Positions 17,050 through 24,464 of a stretch of 24,750 nt of DNA are shown here, one piece after another; position 1 is the stretch's first letter, and the number at the start of each line of letters is the position of its first letter. The notes beneath the pieces were generated by a model. The model searched no databases and had not been told where the DNA came from. It saw nothing but the letters and a program-made list of their open reading frames with translations. Position numbers and translations under genes: made by a program. This stretch comes from an uncultured Muribaculaceae bacterium (GTDB lineage Bacteria; Bacteroidota; Bacteroidia; Bacteroidales; Muribaculaceae): positions 1 to 24,750 of the forward strand of contig CAQFOZ010000033.1 in the NCBI GenBank assembly GCA_948788915.1, written 5' to 3'.

Positions 17050-17472
17050 ATGAACTCCTCAGAGATTAATATTTTAAATTCATTTGGCAAAACAGAACGA
17101 CGTATAGGTATTCCGGGAATAGGAGACCGTTATATAGCGATGGGAGATAGGGTGTTTGCCCGTCTGATTCTGAAAGGTCAGGTAATAACGGAATTCGTTG
17201 TTACTACGGTCCGGGATCTTTCAGAACTGTTTTGTCTGGTTCACAGAAGATGCCGTGGGTTGCGTGGCCTTGCCATGCTGTATTTACGCAATATGTCGCG
17301 TGGGTGGAGCGAGGAGCGTCCTCTGATGCTTTATCCGGAGCCTAAAAGGGAAGTTGAGACCCGTAGAAGGTACAATTCACAGCCCAATACAACTGTAACG
17401 ATAAAAAACGTATATGCTTCAAAGTATTTTACGCATGAAGTAAAGCAGTTGTCTTTTCCGTGGGAAATATAG
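17050..17472 (+). CDS. Small basic protein of unknown function
   Basis: This 140-residue protein has no signal peptide or membrane segment. I do not recognise the family. The chain has an N-terminal part with IGIPGIGDRYIAMGDRVFARLILKG, a mixed alpha/beta look around FVVTTVRDLSELFCLVHRRCRGLRGLAMLYLRN, and an Arg-rich tail region (KREVETRRRYN) before a hydrophobic end (LSFPWEI). The many Arg and Lys residues suggest nucleic-acid binding. A -7 box precedes it, and its base composition resembles the core genes rather than the island that follows. It is the last core gene before the accessory region. Confidence 0.65.
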   Translation: MNSSEINILNSFGKTERRIGIPGIGDRYIAMGDRVFARLILKGQVITEFVVTTVRDLSELFCLVHRRCRGLRGLAMLYLRNMSRGWSEERPLMLYPEPKREVETRRRYNSQPNTTVTIKNVYASKYFTHEVKQLSFPWEI

Positions 17473-17568
17473 TACTCTGTTGCCGTTGCCTTGGCAGTCG
17501 TTTAGAAATCTGGAAAATCTCCATATACATCCGCAACTATCCTGATTATCAGCAATATTTGCAGATTG

Positions 17569-17588
17569 TAGTGTACTAATAGTGTACT
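17569..17588. repeat. Tandem TAGTGTACT repeat
   Basis: There are two exact 9-bp copies with an 11-bp period, one helical turn apart, 10 bp before the nine-codon frame at 17599. The arrangement could be a binding site for a recombinase or regulator. Confidence 0.55.
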
Positions 17589-17670
17589 TTTGGGGAAGAT
17601 GGCGGCAAGCAAGAGCAAATGGATTTGAATTATTTGTCATCCGTTAGATATTTTTAACTGTGTCGATTTG

Positions 17671-17691
17671 CGTCTTTTATCTTATAAGACG
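17671..17691. repeat. Small inverted repeat in the island flank
   Basis: CGTCTT and AAGACG are 6-bp arms around a 9-nt AT-rich loop. It may be an operator or a weak hairpin. No T-run follows. Confidence 0.35.
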
Positions 17692-17877
17692 TATTCGTGG
17701 AATCGTAAGTATATCATGATTTTCCCCGTTTAACGTGGCCATATCATCACCTCAATTCTCATACAATTTCCCACACGCGATACTCACCATAAAATCTTAT
17801 CCTAAAATCTTATTTCTTATTTCGCAAAACTGTCGTAGAATTCTAGGGTCGAAAGCCGTAAATCTCACCAAAATGAT

Positions 17878-17885
17878 TAACTTTG
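17878..17885 (+). promoter_or_regulatory. Probable -7 box of the defence cassette
   Basis: TAACTTTG matches TAnnTTTG, placing the start point near 17892, about 16 nt before the methyltransferase ATG. No TTG is seen at 19-21 nt upstream, so the promoter may be activator-dependent or weak. Confidence 0.45.
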
Positions 17886-17907
17886 TAATCTAAACGATAC
17901 TCCATAA

Positions 17908-18978
17908 ATGGCAAAGAACAAAGGATTAGGAGCTGCTAAAGCTGGTAGGAAAGATGAGTTTTATACTCAACTTACCGACATAGAAAAGGAGCTGCAACAC
18001 TATCGAGCCTTCTTTAAAGGCAAAGTGGTGCTGTGTAATTGTGATGACCCCCGAATTAGCAACTTCTTTAGATACTTTGCCCTTAATTTTAAATGGTTAG
18101 GTATTAAAAAGTTGATAACTACTTGCTACAAAAATCAGAATGTAGATTTATTTTCAGATAATGCAGCGGAGCAAGCTGTATATTTGGAGTATGATGGCAC
18201 CACCATAAATGACTCGTTACCTAATTTGGATGAGATCGGGATCAAACCCTTAAAAGGCGACGGAGATTTTAGAAGCCCGGAGTGTATAGAGCTACTAAAA
18301 GAAGCTGATGTGGTTGTTACTAATCCGCCTTTCTCCCTACAAAGAGAGTTTATAGCCCAACTTATAAAGTATAAGAAAAAGTTTTTAATACTTGGCAATA
18401 TAAACAACTTAGCAACTAAAGGGCTTGCTCCATTTTTGATTCAAAATCAGCTATGGTTCGGAATTAGCATACATAGCGGTGATAGGAAGTTTTTAGTTCC
18501 CGATGATTATCCATTAAATGCTGCTGGTTGTGGCATAGATGAGGATGGCAACAGATATATTCGGGTTAAGTCTGTTAGATGGTTTACTAATATAGACTAT
18601 CCAGCACGACACGAAGATTTAATCTTATATCAATCCTATACACCGGAAGTATATCCTTTTTTTGGTAACCTTAAGGATTGCATAGTGGTAGAGAATACTA
18701 CCGATATACCTAATGATTGGTTCGGTTTAATGGCTGTGCCTATTACATTCTTGGATAAGTATAATCCTAATCAATTTGAGATTATATCTATTACAAATGA
18801 CACAGAATGGCTTAAAGCCAATGGAGCGGAGCGTATTGGAGAGGATGTGTTAGCTAAAGCCCGAAAGCAGGGCAATAAATCACATATTACTGCTAATATG
18901 GTATCTCTATATTACTATAAACCAGATGGCACTATAAAATTCACCTATCCCAAACTTATTATCAAAAGGAAGCTATAG
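17908..18978 (+). CDS. EcoRI-family adenine-specific DNA methyltransferase
   Basis: This 356-residue protein resembles the EcoRI methylase family (PF13651 type), which makes N6-methyladenine using SAM. KDEFYTQ (residues 15-21), the VVLCNCDDPRISNFFRYF block (40-57) and the catalytic VVTNPPFSL (136-144, motif IV NPPF) are the family hallmarks. Length is close to M.EcoRI (326). In classical systems the methylase protects host DNA from a partner nuclease. No EcoRI-like endonuclease is present. Instead the next gene, starting 2 bases after its stop, encodes a DUF262-HNH nuclease. The gene is AT-rich compared with the core genes around the island. The recognition site is unknown. Confidence 0.9.
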   Translation: MAKNKGLGAAKAGRKDEFYTQLTDIEKELQHYRAFFKGKVVLCNCDDPRISNFFRYFALNFKWLGIKKLITTCYKNQNVDLFSDNAAEQAVYLEYDGTTINDSLPNLDEIGIKPLKGDGDFRSPECIELLKEADVVVTNPPFSLQREFIAQLIKYKKKFLILGNINNLATKGLAPFLIQNQLWFGISIHSGDRKFLVPDDYPLNAAGCGIDEDGNRYIRVKSVRWFTNIDYPARHEDLILYQSYTPEVYPFFGNLKDCIVVENTTDIPNDWFGLMAVPITFLDKYNPNQFEIISITNDTEWLKANGAERIGEDVLAKARKQGNKSHITANMVSLYYYKPDGTIKFTYPKLIIKRKL

Positions 18979-18980
18979 CA

Positions 18981-20084
18981 ATGGACATAGAACCCTTAAA
19001 AATCACAATAAGAGAGCTTGCAAAGGACTATACCGACAATGCCGAAAGCGGTGTATCTGGATATGGCGGTAAACTCAATATTCGTCCCGCATACCAAAGA
19101 GAATTTATCTATAAAGATAAACAAAGGGATGCGGTTGTACAGACTGTATTAGATAAATACCCCCTCAATGTGATGTATTGGGCTGATAATGGAGATGGCA
19201 CATTTGAAGTAATAGACGGGCAACAGCGTACTATCTCCATCTGCCAATATATTACAGGCGTTTTCTCCCATAACTTTATGAAATTTGAGAGTCTATCAAT
19301 AGAGAAAAAGGAGAAAATATTAGATTATGAACTAATGGTTTATGTTTGCAGAGGGGATAGTGATGAGAAGCTAAAGTGGTTTGAAACCATAAATATAGCT
19401 GGAGAAAAACTCACTAAGCAGGAGTTAAGGAATGCAGTATATTCCGGACCCTTTGTTACTGAAGCTAAGAGGTATTTTAGTAAATCCAATGGCCCGGCTT
19501 ATAATTTAGCAAAAGAGATACTTAGTGGAAGTGCTATAAGGCAAGATTATTTAGAAACTGCTTTGGAATGGATTTGCTATAGTAAAGGTATCAATGATGT
19601 TAGGGTGTATATGGATCATCACCGAAATGACACCACGATTATTCAACTTTGGAATTACTTTACCAATGTAATCAACTGGATAAAGAGCTTTGTAAATGTA
19701 TCCAAACGTAAAACTATCGTACAGGGCTTAAATTGGGGTAAGCTCTATGAACAGCACAAGGATAGAACTGATTTGGATAAAGCTAAAATAGAGCAGCAAA
19801 TAAGCACACTCCTAAAGGATGGGGAGATTACAAATAAAAGAGGTATCATCCCTTATATCCTATCCGGTGATGAACGCCACTTGGGGCTAAGAGTCTTTGG
19901 AGAAGATATCAGAGAAGCGGTATATGAGGAACAAGAAGGTATCTGCCCGATTTGCGGAGAGCATTTTGATCTATGTGAAATGGAAGCAGACCATAAGATT
20001 CCGTGGAGCAAAGGCGGCAAAACCATAAAAGAAAACTGCCAAATGCTTTGCTTACATTGTAATCGGACAAAGAGCAATAAATAG
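18981..20084 (+). CDS. DUF262-HNH nuclease (GmrS/SspE-like sensor with HNH domain)
   Basis: This 367-residue two-domain protein has an N-terminal DUF262 domain of the ParB/sulfiredoxin-like fold, with RPAYQREF (35-42) and the nucleotide-binding IDGQQRT (78-84). A C-terminal HNH nuclease follows, with CPIC (322-325), EADHKIPWSKGG (335-346), Asn352 and CLHCN (357-361). The four cysteines should bind zinc, and His338 is the likely general base. DUF262 proteins such as GmrSD and SspE couple nucleotide hydrolysis to cutting of modified or foreign DNA, usually with a DUF1524-type HNH. Here the HNH is of the ordinary zinc-ribbon type. The tight spacing to the methyltransferase suggests a restriction role. 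Confidence 0.88.
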   Translation: MDIEPLKITIRELAKDYTDNAESGVSGYGGKLNIRPAYQREFIYKDKQRDAVVQTVLDKYPLNVMYWADNGDGTFEVIDGQQRTISICQYITGVFSHNFMKFESLSIEKKEKILDYELMVYVCRGDSDEKLKWFETINIAGEKLTKQELRNAVYSGPFVTEAKRYFSKSNGPAYNLAKEILSGSAIRQDYLETALEWICYSKGINDVRVYMDHHRNDTTIIQLWNYFTNVINWIKSFVNVSKRKTIVQGLNWGKLYEQHKDRTDLDKAKIEQQISTLLKDGEITNKRGIIPYILSGDERHLGLRVFGEDIREAVYEEQEGICPICGEHFDLCEMEADHKIPWSKGGKTIKENCQMLCLHCNRTKSNK

Positions 20085-20123
20085 GCATTAATCTATTGTC
20101 GTTATTAATTTCGATAAGTGAGT

Positions 20124-21902
20124 ATGATTAAACTCAGCGACAATAATCCTGTTCATCCCAATTTAAGGATGACGGCTGAAGATATGTATGATTCTCTAAT
20201 AGCGAGATTAGAGGGTATTGATTCGATTGATAGGATAAGTATGGATTACGAATATTTGTCCTGTTCTCAACCATATATAAGATTCGAGTATATATCTTTC
20301 GAGAGAATTGCTTCAATACGAGGTATGGTGACATCTCCTTATTGGAAACCGCTTATCCCACAGTATATTGATTATTTATATAAGCGTATTAAAGAGACTC
20401 ATAATAGTTTGCTTCAGTCACGATACTATGCCATTCTAGCGTTATCCTTCGGAAAAGAGAAAGAAGAAGCTTATCATTCAAATGTTTCATACCTTAAAGA
20501 AATTACACATACAATCTGTGATTATGGAACTTTGTTTGAGGTTCTATATTCACTTATTGAGATTTATTTTTTAATAAAAACTGAACCCAATCCCAATATA
20601 TATGATTTCTTTAAGGACATCTTTAAGGATAAGGACATGCCATATGTCAATAAGGTTCATATATTAAATATTATTACGGTTTCTGAAAATAAGAATTTTA
20701 AGGTTGAAAACATTGATGGCATATCGGATATTTGTGAACTCTTAACAATTAATACTGACAATCCCAATCTCAAAAAGCGTTTAATCGAAAACACGATAAA
20801 AATATGTTCAAAGCTAATAAGGAAAGACAGTGTTCGTTATTCTCTTAAAATCAAAAAATTTCAAGAAGCCTTGGCTGATAACGAGTATAATTTTATACTG
20901 GATGATGATGGAACAAATATTGTAACTCCACACCAAAATCATCACATTTTACAGAGGATATTCAGTTTGTACCATTGTGCAGGTGCTATAGAGAAAAGGG
21001 ATAAGGTGGAGCAAGAATTAATTAAAATCAAAAATAAATTGCAGTATCCCAGTTTTTTACTGAGACTATATACAGATAGCGGAGAAACGTTTGTTAACCA
21101 GATGATTAATAATGCGCGAAATGCTAATCTTGATTCATTTTTGTTTGGATTGTCTCAAAATTTATTTTTGACAATACCATGTTCTGCAATGTTTGAGAAG
21201 CGTGCAGAACTGATGTATGGTATTGATGGTTTCCAAACTGTTAATATGGACATAAATAATAATTCTGCTCCGGTTTCAGAAGAAAAAATTCATGAAGATA
21301 TTAAGTATCGAATTATGGGGCAATATTTAAATCCAATTACAGAAACCTTTACCACAATTTTATTAGACAAGATAGTAGAAAAGACTGTGACATATAATAA
21401 AGTCAAAAACTTTTTGCTTAAGGATACTATTTTTGGACAAGTATATGTTACACGCAATGGTATGCCTTGTCGTTTTTTTGATTTTGTTGAACTCCCTATT
21501 CATGATTTCTTTACTCAGCTAAAAAGAGTGACATCGCATAAGGTTATAAATTTCACAATACCAATAGACACGTTAAGTATCAAAATTGAGCGAATTCTGC
21601 GTGATATGCTATATTTAAATGGCTATTCAACTATGAAACAATTGCCAAATGGCAAGGAACAGATGTTTTTGCTGGATGATATATTAAAGTCTGAAGGTAT
21701 TAAAACAATTTATTCAAAAGACGATATTGATTACCTCAAGTATATTCTTACAGACTCTGGTCTTAATATTAGGAATTCTGCAGCGCATGGCTTTTATGAT
21801 AAAATGTATTATACCACTAAAATTGGACTACATTATTGTATGTTTTTATTTGTTGCAATTATGCGCTTGGCTGTTAACTATAATCCGAAGCAACAATCTT
21901 AA
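20124..21902 (+). CDS. DUF4209-like protein with a HEPN-type R-x4-H motif
   Basis: This large protein of about 592 residues has no signal peptide or clear membrane helices. The N-terminal two thirds are mostly helical and look repeat-like, a possible sensor or scaffold. The C-terminal part holds DIDYLKYILTDSGLNIRNSAAHG, with Arg550, Asn551 and His555 forming R-N-x3-H, followed by a hydrophobic last helix. This RNxxxHG block is what I know from the DUF4209 family and matches the catalytic motif of HEPN ribonucleases. I chose the ATG at 20124 over a GTG at 20118. It lies 39 bases after the DUF262-HNH gene, in the same direction, so it is probably the third gene of the cassette. The function is inferred. 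Confidence 0.75.
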   Translation: MIKLSDNNPVHPNLRMTAEDMYDSLIARLEGIDSIDRISMDYEYLSCSQPYIRFEYISFERIASIRGMVTSPYWKPLIPQYIDYLYKRIKETHNSLLQSRYYAILALSFGKEKEEAYHSNVSYLKEITHTICDYGTLFEVLYSLIEIYFLIKTEPNPNIYDFFKDIFKDKDMPYVNKVHILNIITVSENKNFKVENIDGISDICELLTINTDNPNLKKRLIENTIKICSKLIRKDSVRYSLKIKKFQEALADNEYNFILDDDGTNIVTPHQNHHILQRIFSLYHCAGAIEKRDKVEQELIKIKNKLQYPSFLLRLYTDSGETFVNQMINNARNANLDSFLFGLSQNLFLTIPCSAMFEKRAELMYGIDGFQTVNMDINNNSAPVSEEKIHEDIKYRIMGQYLNPITETFTTILLDKIVEKTVTYNKVKNFLLKDTIFGQVYVTRNGMPCRFFDFVELPIHDFFTQLKRVTSHKVINFTIPIDTLSIKIERILRDMLYLNGYSTMKQLPNGKEQMFLLDDILKSEGIKTIYSKDDIDYLKYILTDSGLNIRNSAAHGFYDKMYYTTKIGLHYCMFLFVAIMRLAVNYNPKQQS

Positions 21903-21944
21903 CCATCGGCTTGGAAAACAATACATATGATGAATCACGATTAA

Positions 21945-21976
21945 TAAGTCTGTATTCAAATTTGAACACTTACTTA
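21945..21976. repeat. 32-bp near-perfect palindrome upstream of the RhuM-family gene
   Basis: Bases 21945-21960 pair with 21961-21976 at 13 of 16 positions around the centre CAAATTTG. The right half ends AACACTTACTTA, an exact copy (inverted) of the leuS leader arm at 2622-2633. The left half shares GTATTCAAATTT with the leuS leader read on the minus strand. The promoter -33 TTG (21962-21964) lies inside the palindrome, so a bound protein would block transcription. Confidence 0.75.
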
Positions 21977-21990
21977 TTCGATTATTTTTG
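21962..21990 (+). promoter_or_regulatory. Promoter of the RhuM-family gene
   Basis: TTG at 21962-21964 is followed after 18 nt by TATTTTTG at 21983-21990, close to the Bacteroidota consensus. Transcription would start near 21997, which rules out the in-frame GTG at 21990 as the start codon and supports the ATG at 22041. Confidence 0.65.
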
Positions 21991-22040
21991 TGAAAGCCTC
22001 ATTACAAGGCAGATTGAAAATAAATACTACAAGCATAGAT

Positions 22041-22646
22041 ATGGATAACAATCAGATAATCATATATCAAGGGGAGAATGGCGAAACCCGTATTGAAGTT
22101 AAGTTTACAGGTGATACTGTTTGGCTGTCTCAACAACAGATGGCAGAGCTATATCAGACAACTCGCCCAAACATAGTCCAGCATATCCGAAACATTTATG
22201 TGGATGGAGAATTGGAGGAGAAGGCAACCTGTAAGAAATTCTTACAGGTTCGACAAGAAGGAACCCGGCAAGTTTCTCGTGAGATTCCATTCTATAATCT
22301 TGATATGATTATTTCGTTGGGATATAGGATTCGGTCTATTATCGCCACTCATTTTAGACAATGGGCAACGGAAAGATTAAAAGAGTATATCGTAAAAGGC
22401 TTCACTATGGATGACGAGCGGTTGAAAGGTAATGGAGGCGGTGCTTACTGGCGTGAACTTCTTGACCGCATCCGCGACATACGCAGTTCCGAAAAAGTAA
22501 TGTACCGTCAAGTTCTTGATCTATATGCTACTGCAGTTGATTATGACCCACGTTCTGATATTTCCATTGAGTTTTTCAAGATTGTCCAAAATAAACTCCA
22601 TTTTGCGGCACATGGTAAGACTGCGACGGTTTCTCAGGGATTGTAG
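22041..22646 (+). pseudogene. RhuM-family protein gene, truncated at the 3' end
   Basis: The 201-residue product begins MDNNQIIIYQGENGETRIEVKF, then TVWLSQQQMAELYQTTRPNIVQHI (a winged-helix-like DNA-binding region), and reaches KIVQNKLHFAAHGKTA, all typical of RhuM (virulence RhuM family). Full-length relatives are about 330 residues and continue after GKTA. Here the frame runs six residues (TVSQGL) and stops at 22644-22646. The break, near 22625, lies within about 10 bases of the stop codon of the opposite-strand TPR gene, so it is probably the right edge of the inserted DNA. RhuM genes are common in mobile and restriction-rich regions. It may still make a short DNA-binding protein. Confidence 0.78.
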
Positions 22647-22906
22647 AGGTCTTTGTTGCGGAAATCGAGAATCTCGTTTGCTGCCTGAAGGGCAGCAAAC
22701 GCGCGGGAGTGGGGATTAATCTCTATTGCCGTGAGATAGTCGTTTATCGCAAGTGATCGCTTGCCGGCTCCCCAGTGTTTCATTCCGCGTAGGGTAAATG
22801 CTTCATCATCGTCCGGATGATTACTAATGTAATCGGAGAGTATGCTTATGGCTTTTTCGTATGATTCAATTCTTATCTCGGAATGTATCTCCTGTAGTGT
22901 TTTCAT
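22634..22906 (-). CDS. Small TPR protein
   Basis: This 90-residue cytoplasmic protein has about two tetratricopeptide-like helix pairs: YEKAISILSDYISNHPDDDEAFTLRGMKHWGAGKRSLAINDYLTAIEINPHSRAF is split over the two units, with the usual Gly/Ala/Pro spacing. It probably mediates protein contacts. The ATG at 22906 (MKTLQEIHSE) is preferred over a TTG three codons upstream. The ending NKDLYNP looks like the natural end of Bacteroidales relatives, so the insertion next door seems not to have damaged it. It lies 25 bases downstream of murI in the same direction and is probably co-transcribed. Confidence 0.75.
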   Translation of the reverse strand: MKTLQEIHSEIRIESYEKAISILSDYISNHPDDDEAFTLRGMKHWGAGKRSLAINDYLTAIEINPHSRAFAALQAANEILDFRNKDLYNP

Positions 22907-22931
22907 AGTGCTCAATAGTTCAGTTTATTGG

Positions 22932-23771
22932 TTATAATATGATACGGGTAGATGAGACATCGCTCCCAAGGAAGAGAGATGCGAGGGAGTCAAATTTATC
23001 TGTGTTCTCAGTTGTCAGAAATTCCACTGTGCCTCCTTTAGAAGCTTCGTTCTCTATTTCCGGATGGCGTTGAAGATAATTCTCAAGACTGCGTGCGACA
23101 AACTCTCCTTGCGCAAGAATGGTTACATTTTCCGGAGTGTACTTCCTGATTTTAGGAAGCAGAAGGGGATAATGTGTGCATCCCAAAATCAGAGTGTCTA
23201 TCTGTGGGTCTGTTGCCATCAGCGTGTCGATTCTCTTTTTTACAAAGTAGTCGGCACCGGGTCCGTCAAATTCCCCCGATTCAACCAACGGTACCCACAT
23301 GGGACATTCTATTTCCGTAATAGACATGTCAGGGTCGATTTTGGCCACTTCTAATTTATAAGAATGGCTTCTTACCGTGCCGGGTGTCGCCAATAGTCCT
23401 ATATGTCCGGTTTTTGTTGTGGAGGACAGGCTTTCTACGGTAGGAAGTATTACTCCCAGCACACGGTGTCCGGGATACTTGTCCGGTATCAGTTGCTCTT
23501 GAAGTGTCCGCAGGGCTTTGGCAGATGCTGTGTTGCAGGCAAGTATAACCAGCCGGCAACCACGCGAGAACAACTCTTCTACAGCCTGGCGTGTGAAGTC
23601 ATATACAACATCAAAACTGCGCGTGCCATATGGGGCGCGGGCATTATCTCCAAGATATATGTAATCATATTGGGGTAGATGTGCAAGTATTTCCTTTAGG
23701 ATGGTCAGTCCACCATATCCGGAGTCGAAGACTCCAATAGGTTCTATTCTCGATAAATCCTTTTCTGCCAT
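22932..23771 (-). CDS. murI: Glutamate racemase
   Basis: This 279-residue cytoplasmic enzyme interconverts L- and D-glutamate, supplying D-Glu for peptidoglycan. Both catalytic cysteines are in place: Cys79 in LACNTASAKAL and Cys198 in LGCTHYPLL. FDSGYGGLT at residues 15-23 and YLGDNARAPYG at 39-49 are the other signature blocks. The length is typical. The gene follows the OmpH pair in the same direction, separated from it by a terminator-like hairpin, and leads into the small TPR gene. Confidence 0.96.
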   Translation of the reverse strand: MAEKDLSRIEPIGVFDSGYGGLTILKEILAHLPQYDYIYLGDNARAPYGTRSFDVVYDFTRQAVEELFSRGCRLVILACNTASAKALRTLQEQLIPDKYPGHRVLGVILPTVESLSSTTKTGHIGLLATPGTVRSHSYKLEVAKIDPDMSITEIECPMWVPLVESGEFDGPGADYFVKKRIDTLMATDPQIDTLILGCTHYPLLLPKIRKYTPENVTILAQGEFVARSLENYLQRHPEIENEASKGGTVEFLTTENTDKFDSLASLFLGSDVSSTRIIL

Positions 23772-23800
23772 AATCCAGATGCAGGGCTGCTCTTACAATG

Positions 23801-23822
23801 TGTAATAAATATGTAATAAATA
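23801..23822. repeat. Tandem 11-bp repeat upstream of murI
   Basis: TGTAATAAATA occurs twice head to tail, directly before the hairpin at 23824-23849. It may form the T-rich tail of that terminator on the minus strand, or part of the murI promoter. Confidence 0.5.
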
Positions 23823-23823
23823 A

Positions 23824-23849
23824 ATGCGAAGATCCTTGGGACTTCGCAT
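23824..23849 (-). terminator. Terminator hairpin after the OmpH gene
   Basis: ATGCGAAG (23824-23831) and CTTCGCAT (23842-23849) form a perfect 8-bp stem with a 10-nt loop, 25 bases past the ompH stop. On the minus strand it is followed by a T-rich run (TTTATTTATTAC), consistent with factor-independent termination before murI. Confidence 0.75.
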
Positions 23850-23874
23850 CTATTTATTGTTTTGTTACAGTTTT

Positions 23875-24396
23875 TTATTTAAGTCCCAATTTAGTTTTTA
23901 CCAATTGGGTGATATCTTGAACAGGAGCTGCATAAAACAGAATCTGGTCCGGTGAATAAGCCTGAATGAGGCTGAAAGAATTCTCTTTGCCTACAGACTC
24001 GATTGCCTCTTTCATTTTAGTAGCGATAGGAGCCATCAGTGTCTGCTGCTGCTGTGCTATATCCTGATCTGCGCTCTGCATGAAAGTCTGGATTTTCTGC
24101 TGATAGTCGCTTATTTCGCGTGTTTTGCGCTCACGGATTGCAGGAAGTTCATCTTCTTTCATTTTCTGAAGTTCATCCACCATTCTTTTGTATTCGTCTT
24201 CCAGACGTGTGAATTCTTCCTGATATTTCTTTTGAATTTCCTGAAGTTTAGTCTGAGCGGCTGCTGTTTCCGGCATAGCCTGGAACACCGCGTTGGTGTC
24301 TACCATACCGATTTTTACTGTTTGTGCAGATGCTGTCTGTGCAGATGCAAACATGGGCAGTGCAACTGCTACGGCGAGTAAGATTTTCTTTAACAT
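23875..24396 (-). CDS. OmpH/Skp-family periplasmic chaperone
   Basis: This 173-residue protein has a signal peptide of about 19 residues (LLAVAVALPMFASA). After it comes a short beta segment (VKIGMVDTNAVFQAMPE), a long charged coiled coil (about residues 45-125, LQEIQKKYQEEFTRLEDEYKRM) and a C-terminal beta segment (SFSLIQAYSPDQILFYAAP). This is the jellyfish architecture of Skp, which holds outer membrane proteins soluble on their way to the BAM complex. It is the second of two tandem copies and has a likely promoter of its own at 24465-24496. The QTASAQT duplication at the signal cleavage site is unusual but small. Confidence 0.92.
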   Translation of the reverse strand: MLKKILLAVAVALPMFASAQTASAQTVKIGMVDTNAVFQAMPETAAAQTKLQEIQKKYQEEFTRLEDEYKRMVDELQKMKEDELPAIRERKTREISDYQQKIQTFMQSADQDIAQQQQTLMAPIATKMKEAIESVGKENSFSLIQAYSPDQILFYAAPVQDITQLVKTKLGLK

Positions 24397-24464
24397 TGTA
24401 TTATGGTTTATTTAAATTTTCAAATTATCCGGGCGTTGAATACCTGCCCATGCGTTATATTTCG

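Larger units (their letters stand above)
17473..17907. other. Non-coding left flank of the accessory island
   Basis: These 435 bp hold no convincing gene. They contain two tandem copies of TAGTGTACT at 17569-17577 and 17580-17588 (period 11), a nine-codon open frame at 17599-17628 (MAASKSKWI then stop) that may be a relic of a recombinase start, and a hairpin-like repeat with arms CGTCTT/AAGACG at 17671-17691. Short AAAATCTTAT repeats lie near 17790, and the promoter box of the methyltransferase gene is at the end. The composition shifts to AT-rich here, marking the likely insertion edge. Confidence 0.55.

Noticed and set aside
17599..17628. Nine-codon frame MAASKSKWI as a gene
   Set aside because: It is too short to call as a gene and is kept only as a possible relic of a recombinase start.
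17419..17640. Minus-strand 73-codon frame over the left island flank
   Set aside because: It overlaps the end of the 140-residue gene, has no domain, and would start inside the flank with no promoter box.
17908..18978. A classical EcoRI restriction-modification pair
   Set aside because: No protein resembling EcoRI endonuclease is present on either strand near the methyltransferase. The only nuclease neighbour is DUF262-HNH.
21990..22040. GTG at 21990 as the RhuM start
   Set aside because: It overlaps the -7 promoter box, and the encoded N-terminal extension is not typical of RhuM. The ATG at 22041 fits the family.
17473..22650. Direct repeats (attachment-site duplication) at the two island edges
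   Set aside because: By eye I found no matching repeat between 17473-17560 and 22600-22650. A short or diverged one could have been missed.
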